Source: a virus
Virus record (IMG/VR): IMGVR_UViG_3300035670_013243
Coordinates: 1-40,159 of that record
Strand: one strand, 5' to 3'
Length of the DNA stretch: 40,159 nucleotides
The translations under genes and the position numbers were made by a program. Below the pieces are notes generated by a model that was not told the origin of the DNA, did no database searches, and saw only the letters and a program-made list of their open reading frames with translations. Below, in pieces: positions 7,406 through 15,396 of the stretch (within the stretch, counting starts at the first letter, position 1; every line of letters starts with the position of its first letter).

Positions 7406-8017
7406 TCAAGGTTTTTTGCGTAAAGCTAATATTTCATTTGCTGCACGGTCTACAAGATCGCTTTTGGTGAATATGTTTTTTACAATACTGGCATCATACT
7501 GTTTAGCTTCTGCCATCATAAACGCACCTGGAGTACTTGGCTCACTCACAAAGTCCCAGCAAATAATTTGTAAGTCATCTTGAACAACGTTAACGTTGTT
7601 TTCTCTTTGGAGAGAACCTAGTGCTCTGCTAGAGATTCCTGGTTTACACTTACGAGTAATAAGAGCTTCAATAATCTTTCCAGATGGAGTTGGTAGAATC
7701 TCTACTTTTCCGTACACTATATCACCTTCCATCCAAATCTCACGAATAACGTGAGAGATGTTTTTCATGTTTACGATTGGTTCGTTAGCATGGTCAAGTT
7801 CACCAAATGCACGGTTCTCACGAATAAGTTTTTCGTAGTTACGAATTTCACGTTCAAGAATATGTCTTGGGTATACACGACCATTTTGGTTGAGTGTATT
7901 TGCTTTTTGAAGAACACCATTAAGGATTAATGGTTTACCTTCTTCGTACTTGCTGGCATCGTCGTCATTATACTCAAAGGCTGTAAACTCTTTGAGAAGA
8001 AACTTTTTATCGCTCAT
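7406..8017 (-). CDS. 21: Prohead protease, T4 gp21-like
   Basis: This 203-residue protein is a clear member of the herpesvirus/T4-type serine protease family (U9/S80). It matures the prohead by cutting scaffold and capsid proteins. NGVLQKANTLNQNGRVYP (33-50) is the family signature. The catalytic His is H76 in GELDHA and the Ser lies in GISSRALGS (129-130). WDFVSEPSTPGA follows. It overlaps the upstream 290-residue gene by 4 nt (ATGA) with AGAGG as ribosome site, so the two are translationally coupled. Substrates are likely the capsid protein, the scaffold and proteins carrying [L/I/F]-x-E leaders. Confidence 0.97.
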   Translation of the reverse strand: MSDKKFLLKEFTAFEYNDDDASKYEEGKPLILNGVLQKANTLNQNGRVYPRHILEREIRNYEKLIRENRAFGELDHANEPIVNMKNISHVIREIWMEGDIVYGKVEILPTPSGKIIEALITRKCKPGISSRALGSLQRENNVNVVQDDLQIICWDFVSEPSTPGAFMMAEAKQYDASIVKNIFTKSDLVDRAANEILALRKKP

Positions 8018-8886
8018 TTTGCTTTAACCTCTCCTTCTAGTTTTGATAAGCCAAGATAGAAGGTTACAAGTTCTTCAGTAATAACTGAAGTATCATTGTA
8101 GTCTTTTTGAAGGGTGACACGTATTTCGTTTAGTTTATTTAACAAAACAGTGTCACCAGAAAACTCATGTGAGTGTGCAGCTACAGTTCCAATAAAACGT
8201 TTCTTAAGCTTATCCAAGCTTTCTACCAGTTGAGTTTTGGCTGCTGCATCGTCTTTGCTAAACACAAACAAACGAATAATGTCTTTTTGTTCCAAGTTAA
8301 GATTGGTATACTTTTTGTTAACTTTTTCTGCCATGATGTTAACAACAAGACGATCAACGTCTTCGTTTGTCATGTTAGCAGCTTCATTAACTTGTTCTGC
8401 TGAGATACGTTTCTCCAGCATAAACTCAACAAGTCGTTCTTCAAGTTGTACCGTTTCAGAAACAGCTTCTTTAAGAGTTTCATCTCTCCAAGTATTTAAT
8501 AGTACTTGAATGGTTGCAAGTTTTTTGTAGTCTGGAATTGTTTCTTCAAAGAAGAGTTCTGCGTTTAGATTTGCATTCACTTCATGAATCAAGCTTGTTT
8601 TTTCTAAATCCAGTCTTGCTTGACTTTGAAGCTTTACTGATTCACGAACTCTATTAATGAGGTATAAAGCTTGTTCACGGCTAGCAACGTTACTTTCAGA
8701 CAATGCCTTAAAAAGCTTTAGCTCTTTGTAAGTGTCTGTTCCTCTGTTAAAGTGTTTTTTAAGTAACGTTTTTGCTTTGGTGATATCGGAGTCTCTTCCA
8801 TCTAGAACAGCTTTGCCGATGTATCGTGCGAAGAACTCGTATAGTAACCCAGTGTTTCGTTTCTTGTTGTGTTTTAGCTTTTGCAT
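8014..8886 (-). CDS. Conserved head-assembly protein of unknown role
   Basis: This 290-residue, largely helical and charged protein lies between portal and protease genes. Its opening (KKRNTGLLYEFFARYIGKAVLDG) looks like a conserved block, and the rest reads as long helices without enzyme motifs. In T4 the core proteins gp67 and gp68 lie here, but they are much smaller. I infer a core or portal-associated assembly protein. AAGG lies a few bases before the ATG. The stop overlaps the protease start by 4 nt, so stoichiometric production with the protease is likely. Confidence 0.75.
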   Translation of the reverse strand: MQKLKHNKKRNTGLLYEFFARYIGKAVLDGRDSDITKAKTLLKKHFNRGTDTYKELKLFKALSESNVASREQALYLINRVRESVKLQSQARLDLEKTSLIHEVNANLNAELFFEETIPDYKKLATIQVLLNTWRDETLKEAVSETVQLEERLVEFMLEKRISAEQVNEAANMTNEDVDRLVVNIMAEKVNKKYTNLNLEQKDIIRLFVFSKDDAAAKTQLVESLDKLKKRFIGTVAAHSHEFSGDTVLLNKLNEIRVTLQKDYNDTSVITEELVTFYLGLSKLEGEVKAK

Positions 8887-8952
8887 TCTTTTACCTTGCT
8901 TACAGATATATTAGATAGCTGCTTGCCGCTAGCTGTTTCATAAATAGAACAT

Positions 8953-11900
8953 CTATTCTGATTTCAACTCTTTTTCTATAAGGAATAATTCGTCGTTAAC
9001 TTCGTCTTCTTTGGTATTGTTAACAACTTCTACATCGGAACCAACACGCTTGGGATATAATGCTTCGTTAAGCTTTCTAAGCGATGTTTGCATTTCTTTT
9101 GTCAAACCAAATGGCAAACGGTCGTTCGTGTTGAAAAGACTTTTTTCCATCTCGGATTCTTCTAACACAAACTTGCGTATTGATTCTGTGTCGAATGGAT
9201 CTTTTGCATAACGATTATTTGTGATATCCAACATTTTTTTGAAGTCTGGCATAACAAGTGCCCTGTCTCCAGTAAACGCTTTGCTTCTTCTAGACTTTCT
9301 AAAACTCTTATCTAGGTTGGGTGTTGGACTAAAGCGTATAGGAGCACCACTGTTGTTCCCAGATTTTTCTTCACGCTCTTTTGCTCGACGAGCTTGATAC
9401 TCTTGCTCTTGTTCTTGATTTTGTTGTTCAAGCTTACGAACTTCTTTTTTGTCTGGGCTGTATGGTGAAGTGGGAACTTCATAGTTGCTTTTGTCAAAGA
9501 TGTCAATATTACTGTCAATGCTTTTATCAAACGGAGGATTCTCTGCAATCTTTTTAAGCTCTGCCATTGTAACTTGGTCTTGCCGAGCTTCTTGTTTGAT
9601 TATATTGATTTGTTCTGGGCGCAAGCTAAGAATCTCGGTTTGAATGTAGTTAAAACTTAGCAAGCCAGTTTCTTTTGATAACTCTAAAGCTTTGGCTGCA
9701 ATCTCAAGCTTGCTAGAAATAAGAGCTAGTTTTTGTTGCACCGCAACAGTTGATGGATTAGAAAACTTTAAATCAAAGTTCAATAAATCATCACCCGAAA
9801 ATCCAAGCGCATAAAGATGAATCATTGCAAGCTTGTTTAGTTCTGCAATCAAAATCTTTTGCAACTGACCAACTGTTCTAGAAAACCTAATATCTTCTTG
9901 AGCTAATGTTGCTTTAGAAGAAATAGCTTCATCATAGGTAAGATAAGCTTTTGGTACCATCAAAGCAGCAATAAGCTTCTTGTGAATATATTCTACGTCT
10001 TCGATAGCTGTAGCATTTTGTCCTCCAGCCAAGGATTCAATCTTGGTTTGATTGTTTGGTCTGGTTGGCAAGAAATAATCTTCATCAATAGCAAGAGGGT
10101 TATATCTAAAGTCTTGACGACCTGTTTGTTGCTCGATAACACTTGCTCCACGCATAGACTCTTTAACAGCTTCCATATAGCTTGGAATATCGTTTGGATG
10201 CACTGCTGATACGTCTACATAAAACACTCTGCGTTCTGGAGAGCGTACAAGACGGTAAACCAACATGCTGTCTTCCATCATGGTTAGCTGTCTCCAAGGT
10301 CTTCTTGCAGACTCTAGAAAGCTTGTACCATATGGAAGAAACAAGTCGTTGCCAAGAATACGGAAATGTAGCATTTGCCAGTTTTCTAGATACTTGCCGC
10401 CTCTTGTGATAAGACGGAATCTAACAGCATATGGGTCATGCTTATCAAAACCTTCTTCACGTTCTACTTCGTTTACTGGTAAAGGTTCTACGTTGATAAC
10501 ACCGTAGTCTGGTACAACTTCAACATACATGAAGTAGTCACCGTTTTTAACAAGGTTACGAACCATACGTCTGGCATTAAACTCGATATTCATTACGTCA
10601 TAAAACAGTTCTTCTAATGCACGTTGGATTTGTGGAACATCGCTGTAAATGTGAAAGGTTCTACCATTTTCGTCTGTGGCACAAGATTCGTCGGCATAAA
10701 CGTTTAATGCTGTCGCAATGTCTGCTGTGTTATGGGCGATTAAAGAATCGGTTGCAAAGTTTTTAAAGCCGTCAACAGTGATATCATACAAGTCTGTAAC
10801 GCCATAATATTCGACACTTACAACTTTTAGATTTTCATAGGTTGAAGCAAACTCTTTCCAGTTATTAAACCCATTTTCTTTAAGTCTTGCATTTATTGGA
10901 ATAACTGAAACGTTTAAACGTTTGGCAAGATTTCGTTGGCTTAAACCTTTTGAATATGCATTGCAGATTTTTTCAAAAGTTAAGTCGTGTAGATAACGAT
11001 TGTTGTTTGCCCCTTGATTTTCTCCGTTATATGGTTTCCAACCAGAACAATAAGCTTTTGCAAAAGACACAAAGTTCTCAAAACCTTTTGTCTTCAACTT
11101 TCTCTTAATAGTGTTTATATCTGTATCGAAAGCTCTTGCAACTGCATAAAGGTTAAAACTATTTTCATCACACCATTGAAGTATTCTTTCAAACTTGATA
11201 TCTTTTCTTTCTGCTGGATTATTTTCTTTCATCCATGCGGAATGACGTTCTTTGAACTTTGCAATCCAATCATGGTTAGTTTCTTTGTCCCATTTTTTGC
11301 CGTTCAATGTTTTTGCGTGTAAAGCTTGATGATCGGTTTCGGTCATTATTTCCAAGTTTTCTAGACGATTATCATGGGCTTTAAAGTTTTTGTGATGAAC
11401 AACCTCGTTTAACTCTAGCGATCTACCAGCTACAAACTTGCCCAGTAATCTATGTTCAGCAATCCATCTAGATGGACTATCTTCTTTGTTCATAGTATAG
11501 ATTAACTGATAACAGTTATCTTGAAGTTCTGGACCTGTTTCTTTTCCAACCAATGAACGGCGATAAAAAGGCATCATTGCATCACCGGGTTTAAGATCAC
11601 GAATCTCGCAATATGTACCATCACGTTTCATTAAACGATGGTCTTCTGTTCCAACGATTTCTTTACCGTTATCAAAAACCACACGATAAGCATGTGTTGT
11701 TGTTGTATGTCTTGCTTGACGAGCTACTGCTGGAACAATCGCTTTTTTATTGTGGTCATAAGAATAAACAATAAATTCTTTTTCAAGACCATATTCTTCT
11801 GTGAGCTGCTTAAGAGTTTTATATCCTCCCGGCACAGCAATCTTTGTATCACCATGCAAGCAGTTTTCCATTTCTGCAAACTCAGCATAACGAGACATAC

Positions 11901-12108
11901 GATCAAGAATACCGTATGCACCCATAACAGAAAATGGAGATGCCTCACGCTTAAATCCAGCAGCACCATAATAGCCAAGGTTGTTTTGAACTACTTGATT
12001 GTCGTAGAAGTTTTTATAGTCCTGACCACGAATCTTTCTACGTATTGCTGGACCGCTGCGAAATAATCTCGTCAGTCGCTGATAAAAACTCTTTTCTTTT
12101 TTAGCCAT
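8953..12108 (-). CDS. 20: Portal protein, T4 gp20-like, interrupted by an intein
   Basis: This 1051-residue precursor forms, after splicing, a portal of about 673 residues (T4 gp20: 524), the dodecameric head-tail gate and packaging motor dock. Extein residues 1-82 include SPFSVMGAYGILDRMSRYAEFAEMEN. The second extein starts at T461 and continues TADIATALNVYADE, restoring the usual portal block. Later markers are NGDYFMYVEVVPDYG, the SPERRVFYVDV region and a long helical section (PKAYLTYDEAISSKATLAQEDIRFSRTV). The C-terminus is acidic. It is the first gene of the head operon, with AAGG upstream, and is divergent from the plus-strand run at 12152. Confidence 0.97.
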   Translation of the reverse strand: MAKKEKSFYQRLTRLFRSGPAIRRKIRGQDYKNFYDNQVVQNNLGYYGAAGFKREASPFSVMGAYGILDRMSRYAEFAEMENCLHGDTKIAVPGGYKTLKQLTEEYGLEKEFIVYSYDHNKKAIVPAVARQARHTTTTHAYRVVFDNGKEIVGTEDHRLMKRDGTYCEIRDLKPGDAMMPFYRRSLVGKETGPELQDNCYQLIYTMNKEDSPSRWIAEHRLLGKFVAGRSLELNEVVHHKNFKAHDNRLENLEIMTETDHQALHAKTLNGKKWDKETNHDWIAKFKERHSAWMKENNPAERKDIKFERILQWCDENSFNLYAVARAFDTDINTIKRKLKTKGFENFVSFAKAYCSGWKPYNGENQGANNNRYLHDLTFEKICNAYSKGLSQRNLAKRLNVSVIPINARLKENGFNNWKEFASTYENLKVVSVEYYGVTDLYDITVDGFKNFATDSLIAHNTADIATALNVYADESCATDENGRTFHIYSDVPQIQRALEELFYDVMNIEFNARRMVRNLVKNGDYFMYVEVVPDYGVINVEPLPVNEVEREEGFDKHDPYAVRFRLITRGGKYLENWQMLHFRILGNDLFLPYGTSFLESARRPWRQLTMMEDSMLVYRLVRSPERRVFYVDVSAVHPNDIPSYMEAVKESMRGASVIEQQTGRQDFRYNPLAIDEDYFLPTRPNNQTKIESLAGGQNATAIEDVEYIHKKLIAALMVPKAYLTYDEAISSKATLAQEDIRFSRTVGQLQKILIAELNKLAMIHLYALGFSGDDLLNFDLKFSNPSTVAVQQKLALISSKLEIAAKALELSKETGLLSFNYIQTEILSLRPEQINIIKQEARQDQVTMAELKKIAENPPFDKSIDSNIDIFDKSNYEVPTSPYSPDKKEVRKLEQQNQEQEQEYQARRAKEREEKSGNNSGAPIRFSPTPNLDKSFRKSRRSKAFTGDRALVMPDFKKMLDITNNRYAKDPFDTESIRKFVLEESEMEKSLFNTNDRLPFGLTKEMQTSLRKLNEALYPKRVGSDVEVVNNTKEDEVNDELFLIEKELKSE
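10729..11862 (-). mobile_element. Intein with HNH homing endonuclease domain inside the portal gene
   Basis: Residues 83-460 of the portal precursor form a 378-residue intein. Block A is CLHGDTKIAVPGGYKTLKQL with Cys1. Block B is GTEDHRLM. The endonuclease core is NEVVHHKNFKAHDNRLENLEI, an HNH motif, followed by helix-turn-helix segments likely to bind DNA. The C-terminal blocks are YYGVTDLYDITVDGFKNFAT and SLIAHN, with Thr as +1 nucleophile. All residues needed for standard class 1 splicing are present (Cys1, TxxH, terminal His-Asn, +1 Thr). The insertion lies within the conserved EM..TADIA portal block, a typical choice for homing elements. Confidence 0.95.
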
Positions 12109-12151
12109 TGCTTAACCTTGTGTTGACAAACCTTAAGTATTCTAGCTTGAA

Positions 12152-12565
12152 ATGAAAAATGACAAATACAAGCAGCTAGCTATATACAGGTCGCTCATGT
12201 CATTGCCAGATTACTTAAAAGAAAAAATCGATTACGTTGCTTCATATGTTCAAAACAATGTTACCGATTGGTTTTTATTGAAACGAATAATCCTACAAGC
12301 AATACCAGGACAATATAGAAAAACTGTTGGTTTATCAAAACGTCATCGCAGCACAAAGAAAATGGTGCTGAATGACATGGATAAAGAAGTGATAGCATAC
12401 TGGGAACTAATTACAGGTGTAAAGCTATGGATCGACCCAAGTAGATTACATGACCCCAAATGGGTTAGCAGACCGAAGGGATGGGCTTTAAATGGTGGCA
12501 AAGAACGATTATTACAAACAGAAACTGAACGAAAAAAGAATGGAAATTCTCCTTCAAATTATTGA
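12152..12565 (+). CDS. Unknown protein, first gene of the plus-strand run
   Basis: This 137-residue protein has a basic centre (PGQYRKTVGLSKRHRSTKK) and an aromatic segment (LWIDPSRLHDPKWVSRPKGWALNGG) that looks structured. No family is recognised. It is divergent from the portal gene across only 43 bp. A TTGACA box lies there, but without a well-spaced -10. Its 3' end overlaps the next gene. It may be a small DNA- or head-binding protein, though this is only a guess. Confidence 0.65.
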   Translation: MKNDKYKQLAIYRSLMSLPDYLKEKIDYVASYVQNNVTDWFLLKRIILQAIPGQYRKTVGLSKRHRSTKKMVLNDMDKEVIAYWELITGVKLWIDPSRLHDPKWVSRPKGWALNGGKERLLQTETERKKNGNSPSNY

Positions 12566-13628
12566 AGAAGAAGTTGATTCTGCTTGTGAACAGTTTCTGC
12601 TAGAGCAATATGACGATGATTCGTCAGGTGAAAGCAAAGGCTTAAAAAGAATCATTGATAGAAGTAATACTGTTGGCATGTTTTTGTCACCTATAACAGA
12701 TATATGGAATGCTATTAAGTTTCGTGCCGGTGAATTTGCTATTAAAGGTGCCAGGACTGTCTCTGAATTGATTGGCAGTACTTTTGCAGCAATATTACCA
12801 TTTAATGATCCAAAAGCTATCGACACAATCAACCAAAAAATGGGAGATTGGGAAGATGAAGCTTTAAGCGTTTTAGATCACGAATTTGCAAAAGAACGTA
12901 AAGAGCTAGGGCAAGGCTGGGAAACGTTTAAAACCGATTTTTGGGGTATTGGTTTTGTTGCTTCTCCAATGAATGCTATAGCTGGTCTTGCGGTTGGTGG
13001 TAAAGCTTTAGATGCAGCTTTCTCTGTTTTGGACGTTGCAACCCGTGGGAGCGCAGGAAGATTAGTCGATCTTTTGTCTGGAGAGCGTGCACGACGTAGT
13101 AGATATTATGAGGCCGTAGAGCGTGAAACAGCAAAACCAAAGTTCAAAGATCTTCCAGAAGATGAAAAGAAAAAAGTGTTTGATGAACTTATGAAGAATC
13201 CAGAGATTGTAAAGGCTGCTGAACAATGGAGCACAGAAAACTTACCAAAAGTTATGAGTAGTATTGTAGGCAACATGAATAGAACAATTGCTGATAACGC
13301 TAAAAGTGGAAGAATCACTCCAGCAGAACTAGCTAAGTACAAAGCCATGGCACCAAACTTTACCAAAACACTGTTTGATAAAATCAAAGGAAAAAGCAAA
13401 AAATTCAAAATACAACCACCACCCGCTGCTTTGGCAGCAGCTAGCAAGGCAGTTGAAGCACAAATTAAAAGCATGCCAGTTTTGCCAGCAGCACAACCTC
13501 AACAAGTTCCTGCACAAGTTCCTCAACAAGCTCCTGCACAAGTTCCTCAACAAGTTCCTGCACAAGTTCCTCAACAAGCTCCTGTCTCTGCGCAACCAGT
13601 TGCACAAGCACCACAACCTAAGCGATAA
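12540..13628 (+). CDS. Putative virion/internal protein with leader helix and QQVPAQVP repeats
   Basis: The frame is open from 12492, but I prefer ATG 12540, which gives MEILLQIIEEEVDSACEQFLLEQ. This amphipathic leader with IIE-E and LLE-Q sites is like other virion proteins here, and the choice reduces overlap with the upstream gene. The product is 362 residues. A Gly/Ala-rich hydrophobic stretch (about 145-190, WGIGFVASPMNAIAGLAVGGKALDAAF) might contact membranes. Charged helices follow, then a Pro/Gln repeat tail. There are no enzyme motifs. The mix of leader, membrane-active segment and disordered tail suggests a packaged or injected protein, by inference only. Confidence 0.65.
   Translation: MEILLQIIEEEVDSACEQFLLEQYDDDSSGESKGLKRIIDRSNTVGMFLSPITDIWNAIKFRAGEFAIKGARTVSELIGSTFAAILPFNDPKAIDTINQKMGDWEDEALSVLDHEFAKERKELGQGWETFKTDFWGIGFVASPMNAIAGLAVGGKALDAAFSVLDVATRGSAGRLVDLLSGERARRSRYYEAVERETAKPKFKDLPEDEKKKVFDELMKNPEIVKAAEQWSTENLPKVMSSIVGNMNRTIADNAKSGRITPAELAKYKAMAPNFTKTLFDKIKGKSKKFKIQPPPAALAAASKAVEAQIKSMPVLPAAQPQQVPAQVPQQAPAQVPQQVPAQVPQQAPVSAQPVAQAPQPKR
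13500..13583 (+). repeat. 24-bp coding tandem repeat
   Basis: About 3.5 units alternate CAACAAGTTCCT/CAACAAGCTCCT with GCACAAGTTCCT, encoding QQVPAQVP/QQAPAQVP. The third-base and Val/Ala variation follows the units, so they arose by duplication. Confidence 0.85.
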
Positions 13629-13666
13629 AGTTATACAAAAATCTCAACGTTTAAATATGATATGCT

Positions 13667-13680
13667 TATCCACAAGGATA
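13667..13680 (+). promoter_or_regulatory. Small hairpin masking the ribosome site of the chaperonin operon
   Basis: TATCC pairs with GGATA around ACAA, taking up the AAGGA ribosome site that precedes ATG 13690. A TATGATA box lies just upstream (13656-13662) and could be a -10 element. A very similar hairpin occurs at 27667-27683. Confidence 0.4.
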
Positions 13681-13689
13681 GGCACACAT

Positions 13690-13968
13690 ATGGGACGTAA
13701 GAAGCAAGCAGTTGAACCGGATGAAATGCCGGAAAACCTTTCTGAACTCAAACCTATTGTAAATGAGTTTGTTGACAGAATGCGTACATTGGAAAACGAA
13801 GAAGTTACTTTGCGTGAAGCAAAGAAAGAACTTGTTGACGAATACGCTACAAAGCTTGATACCAAAACTCTTAAACTAGCTTTGCGTTTGGTTGATCTCA
13901 AAAAGAAAGTGCAACACAAGCACTACTTTGACCTATTCCTTGAGATTTTAGAAAGAGATGAACCATGA
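13690..13968 (+). CDS. Small helical protein, first gene of the GroEL operon
   Basis: The 92-residue product starts at ATG 13690, since the open frame further upstream lies inside the previous gene. It is acidic and basic in alternation and almost wholly helical (NEFVDRMRTLENEEVTLREAKKELVDEYATKLDTKTLKLALRLVDLKKK). This gives a likely coiled-coil or helical bundle. It overlaps the next gene by 4 nt (ATGA), the first of four such overlaps leading to GroEL. No family is recognised. Confidence 0.8.
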   Translation: MGRKKQAVEPDEMPENLSELKPIVNEFVDRMRTLENEEVTLREAKKELVDEYATKLDTKTLKLALRLVDLKKKVQHKHYFDLFLEILERDEP

Positions 13969-14453
13969 GCGCAACAAAACAAAATCGTAAGCTAGATTTC
14001 ATTCCAGAGATTCTTTATGAGTCACCAAACTATCCCGGTGAAAAAGTTTCTCCAATCCCTTATATGGTTATTCCAAAAGACAAGGATATGCCTGTAGGAT
14101 TGTTTCTTATGCGTTATACACAAACAGGTGAATACGAAGTTGGTGATTCTGGAAAACCAGAAGAAATCATGGATGGTCCACATCCTCATATGTTTGTTGA
14201 CTTTAAACATGTTGAAGCTGTTCTTCATGAATCTTTCCCCAATCTTCATATGGGAGATGCTGTTGATAAGATTCGTGTTGGTTTAGGTCTTAAGCCTCTT
14301 GCCAAAGCTCGCAAAGATGGCAATGATCTTCTTGATAGAGTTGTTGCTAAAGCAAACGATATTGCTGCAACAGCTTTTGACAAACAAAAAGAACGTAAGT
14401 TACAATACGAAGATAATCTTAAGAAAGATATGAAAGAGGATCAAGCACAATGA
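13965..14453 (+). CDS. Unknown protein in the GroEL operon
   Basis: This 162-residue protein has a beta-rich N-terminal domain (FIPEILYESPNYPGEKVSPIPYMVIPKDKDMPVGLFLMRYTQTGEY) with the segment GPHPHMFVDF, and a charged helical C-terminus. No family is recognised. Start and stop both use ATGA overlaps, so it is translated with its neighbours. It may be a partner or substrate of the chaperonin encoded three genes on, but only the context says so. Confidence 0.78.
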   Translation: MSATKQNRKLDFIPEILYESPNYPGEKVSPIPYMVIPKDKDMPVGLFLMRYTQTGEYEVGDSGKPEEIMDGPHPHMFVDFKHVEAVLHESFPNLHMGDAVDKIRVGLGLKPLAKARKDGNDLLDRVVAKANDIAATAFDKQKERKLQYEDNLKKDMKEDQAQ

Positions 14454-14860
14454 GATTTCATGCCAGTGTTATTGAAGACATTATTTTGAACTGCCGCAAC
14501 TTTGGTGGCCATGCAAGTGAACGTAAGCTTCGTGAAGTTCTTGGAGCAAAACGTTATGCGATTTATTCTGGAGACAGAAGAGATATGGTGTTGGTTGATG
14601 CTGAACGTTATATGAAAGAAGCGTTTCAGCGTGGATTATCAACCAATCAAATTGTACCAATGGCTTTGCATCCAAAAGCCTTTGAGAAGATTATGTATTT
14701 CTTTGACTTGTATTCTGGATATGATACCGAACAGAAGTTTCGCAGTTCTATTTCCAGACTAGAGTTTACACCATATGAACGTAAGCTTGGTGATGGCAAA
14801 GGTGAATCGATTCTAGTTCTAACAGAAGATTACGCTAAAGCGTTGCAAGGATCGCCATGA
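14450..14860 (+). CDS. Unknown protein in the GroEL operon
   Basis: This 136-residue protein contains mixed helix and strand segments (ASERKLREVLGAKRYAIYSGDRRDMVLVDAERYMKEAF) and ends in a basic/acidic helix. No catalytic motif is recognised. It has ATGA overlaps at both ends. Conserved gene size and coupling suggest a defined complex with neighbours. Confidence 0.75.
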   Translation: MRFHASVIEDIILNCRNFGGHASERKLREVLGAKRYAIYSGDRRDMVLVDAERYMKEAFQRGLSTNQIVPMALHPKAFEKIMYFFDLYSGYDTEQKFRSSISRLEFTPYERKLGDGKGESILVLTEDYAKALQGSP

Positions 14861-15396
14861 GCTTTGCTATTGGACAAGTGATATATGTTCTTAGCGACAA
14901 AACTCAAACAGTTTTGCCGGGTATTGTACAAGAAGAGATTCATCACCGATCCATTGATGGAGAAAAAGTTTCATACCGTGTTGCTATTGGTCCACAAGGC
15001 AAACAACGTGTTGTAGATCTTGCAACCGTTGACGGCGAAGTTTATGGTGACTTGAACGAAGTAAGAAACGTTTTAGTCTCTAGACTTACAGCCTTTGTTG
15101 ATGATCTTTGTAACACAACAAACGAACGTGTTAACCAATGGTACCATAACACTCAAAGAGCAACAACAACAGCAACAAGCAATGGAAAACTTGATCCAGC
15201 AGCATTGATGAATGAAGTTGCAGCTGCACCATCTCCGCAAGTAAACGGATATGCAAAACCAACAATTAATGGTGTAAATGGCATTAATGGCTTAAGAAGC
15301 GTATTATCTGATCCAGAACTAAACACTCGTGAATTTATTGATTCCGATGGTACAATCCGTAAGATTTCTATCAACATTCCACAACAGAACATATGA
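14857..15396 (+). CDS. Conserved unknown protein with SH3-like N-terminal domain, upstream of GroEL
   Basis: This 179-residue protein opens with a small beta-barrel-like domain (IGQVIYVLSDKTQTVLPGIVQEEI...SYRVAIGPQGKQRVVDLATVDGEVYGDLNEVR). A short helix and a disordered Ala/Gln/Asn-rich tail follow. The first about 90 residues resemble a conserved hypothetical of marine T4-like phages as I remember it, with no assigned role. It overlaps GroEL by 4 nt, so it is the most direct candidate for a chaperonin partner, but it does not look like GroES. Confidence 0.75.
   Translation: MSFAIGQVIYVLSDKTQTVLPGIVQEEIHHRSIDGEKVSYRVAIGPQGKQRVVDLATVDGEVYGDLNEVRNVLVSRLTAFVDDLCNTTNERVNQWYHNTQRATTTATSNGKLDPAALMNEVAAAPSPQVNGYAKPTINGVNGINGLRSVLSDPELNTREFIDSDGTIRKISINIPQQNI

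Noticed and set aside
11014-12066. Cys/Phe-rich plus-strand frames opposite the intein
   Set aside because: Antisense shadow of the portal-intein gene, with no start signals and membrane-like composition from AT-rich antisense.
12109-12151. Sigma-70 promoter with TTGACA for the gene at 12152
   Set aside because: The nearest -10-like box (TATTCT) is only 9 bases from TTGACA, too close to form a working pair.
13375-13689. Longer start for the 92-residue protein
   Set aside because: The extension is a Lys/His/Gln-rich reading of the previous gene's repeat tail; ATG 13690 with AAGGA is the real start.
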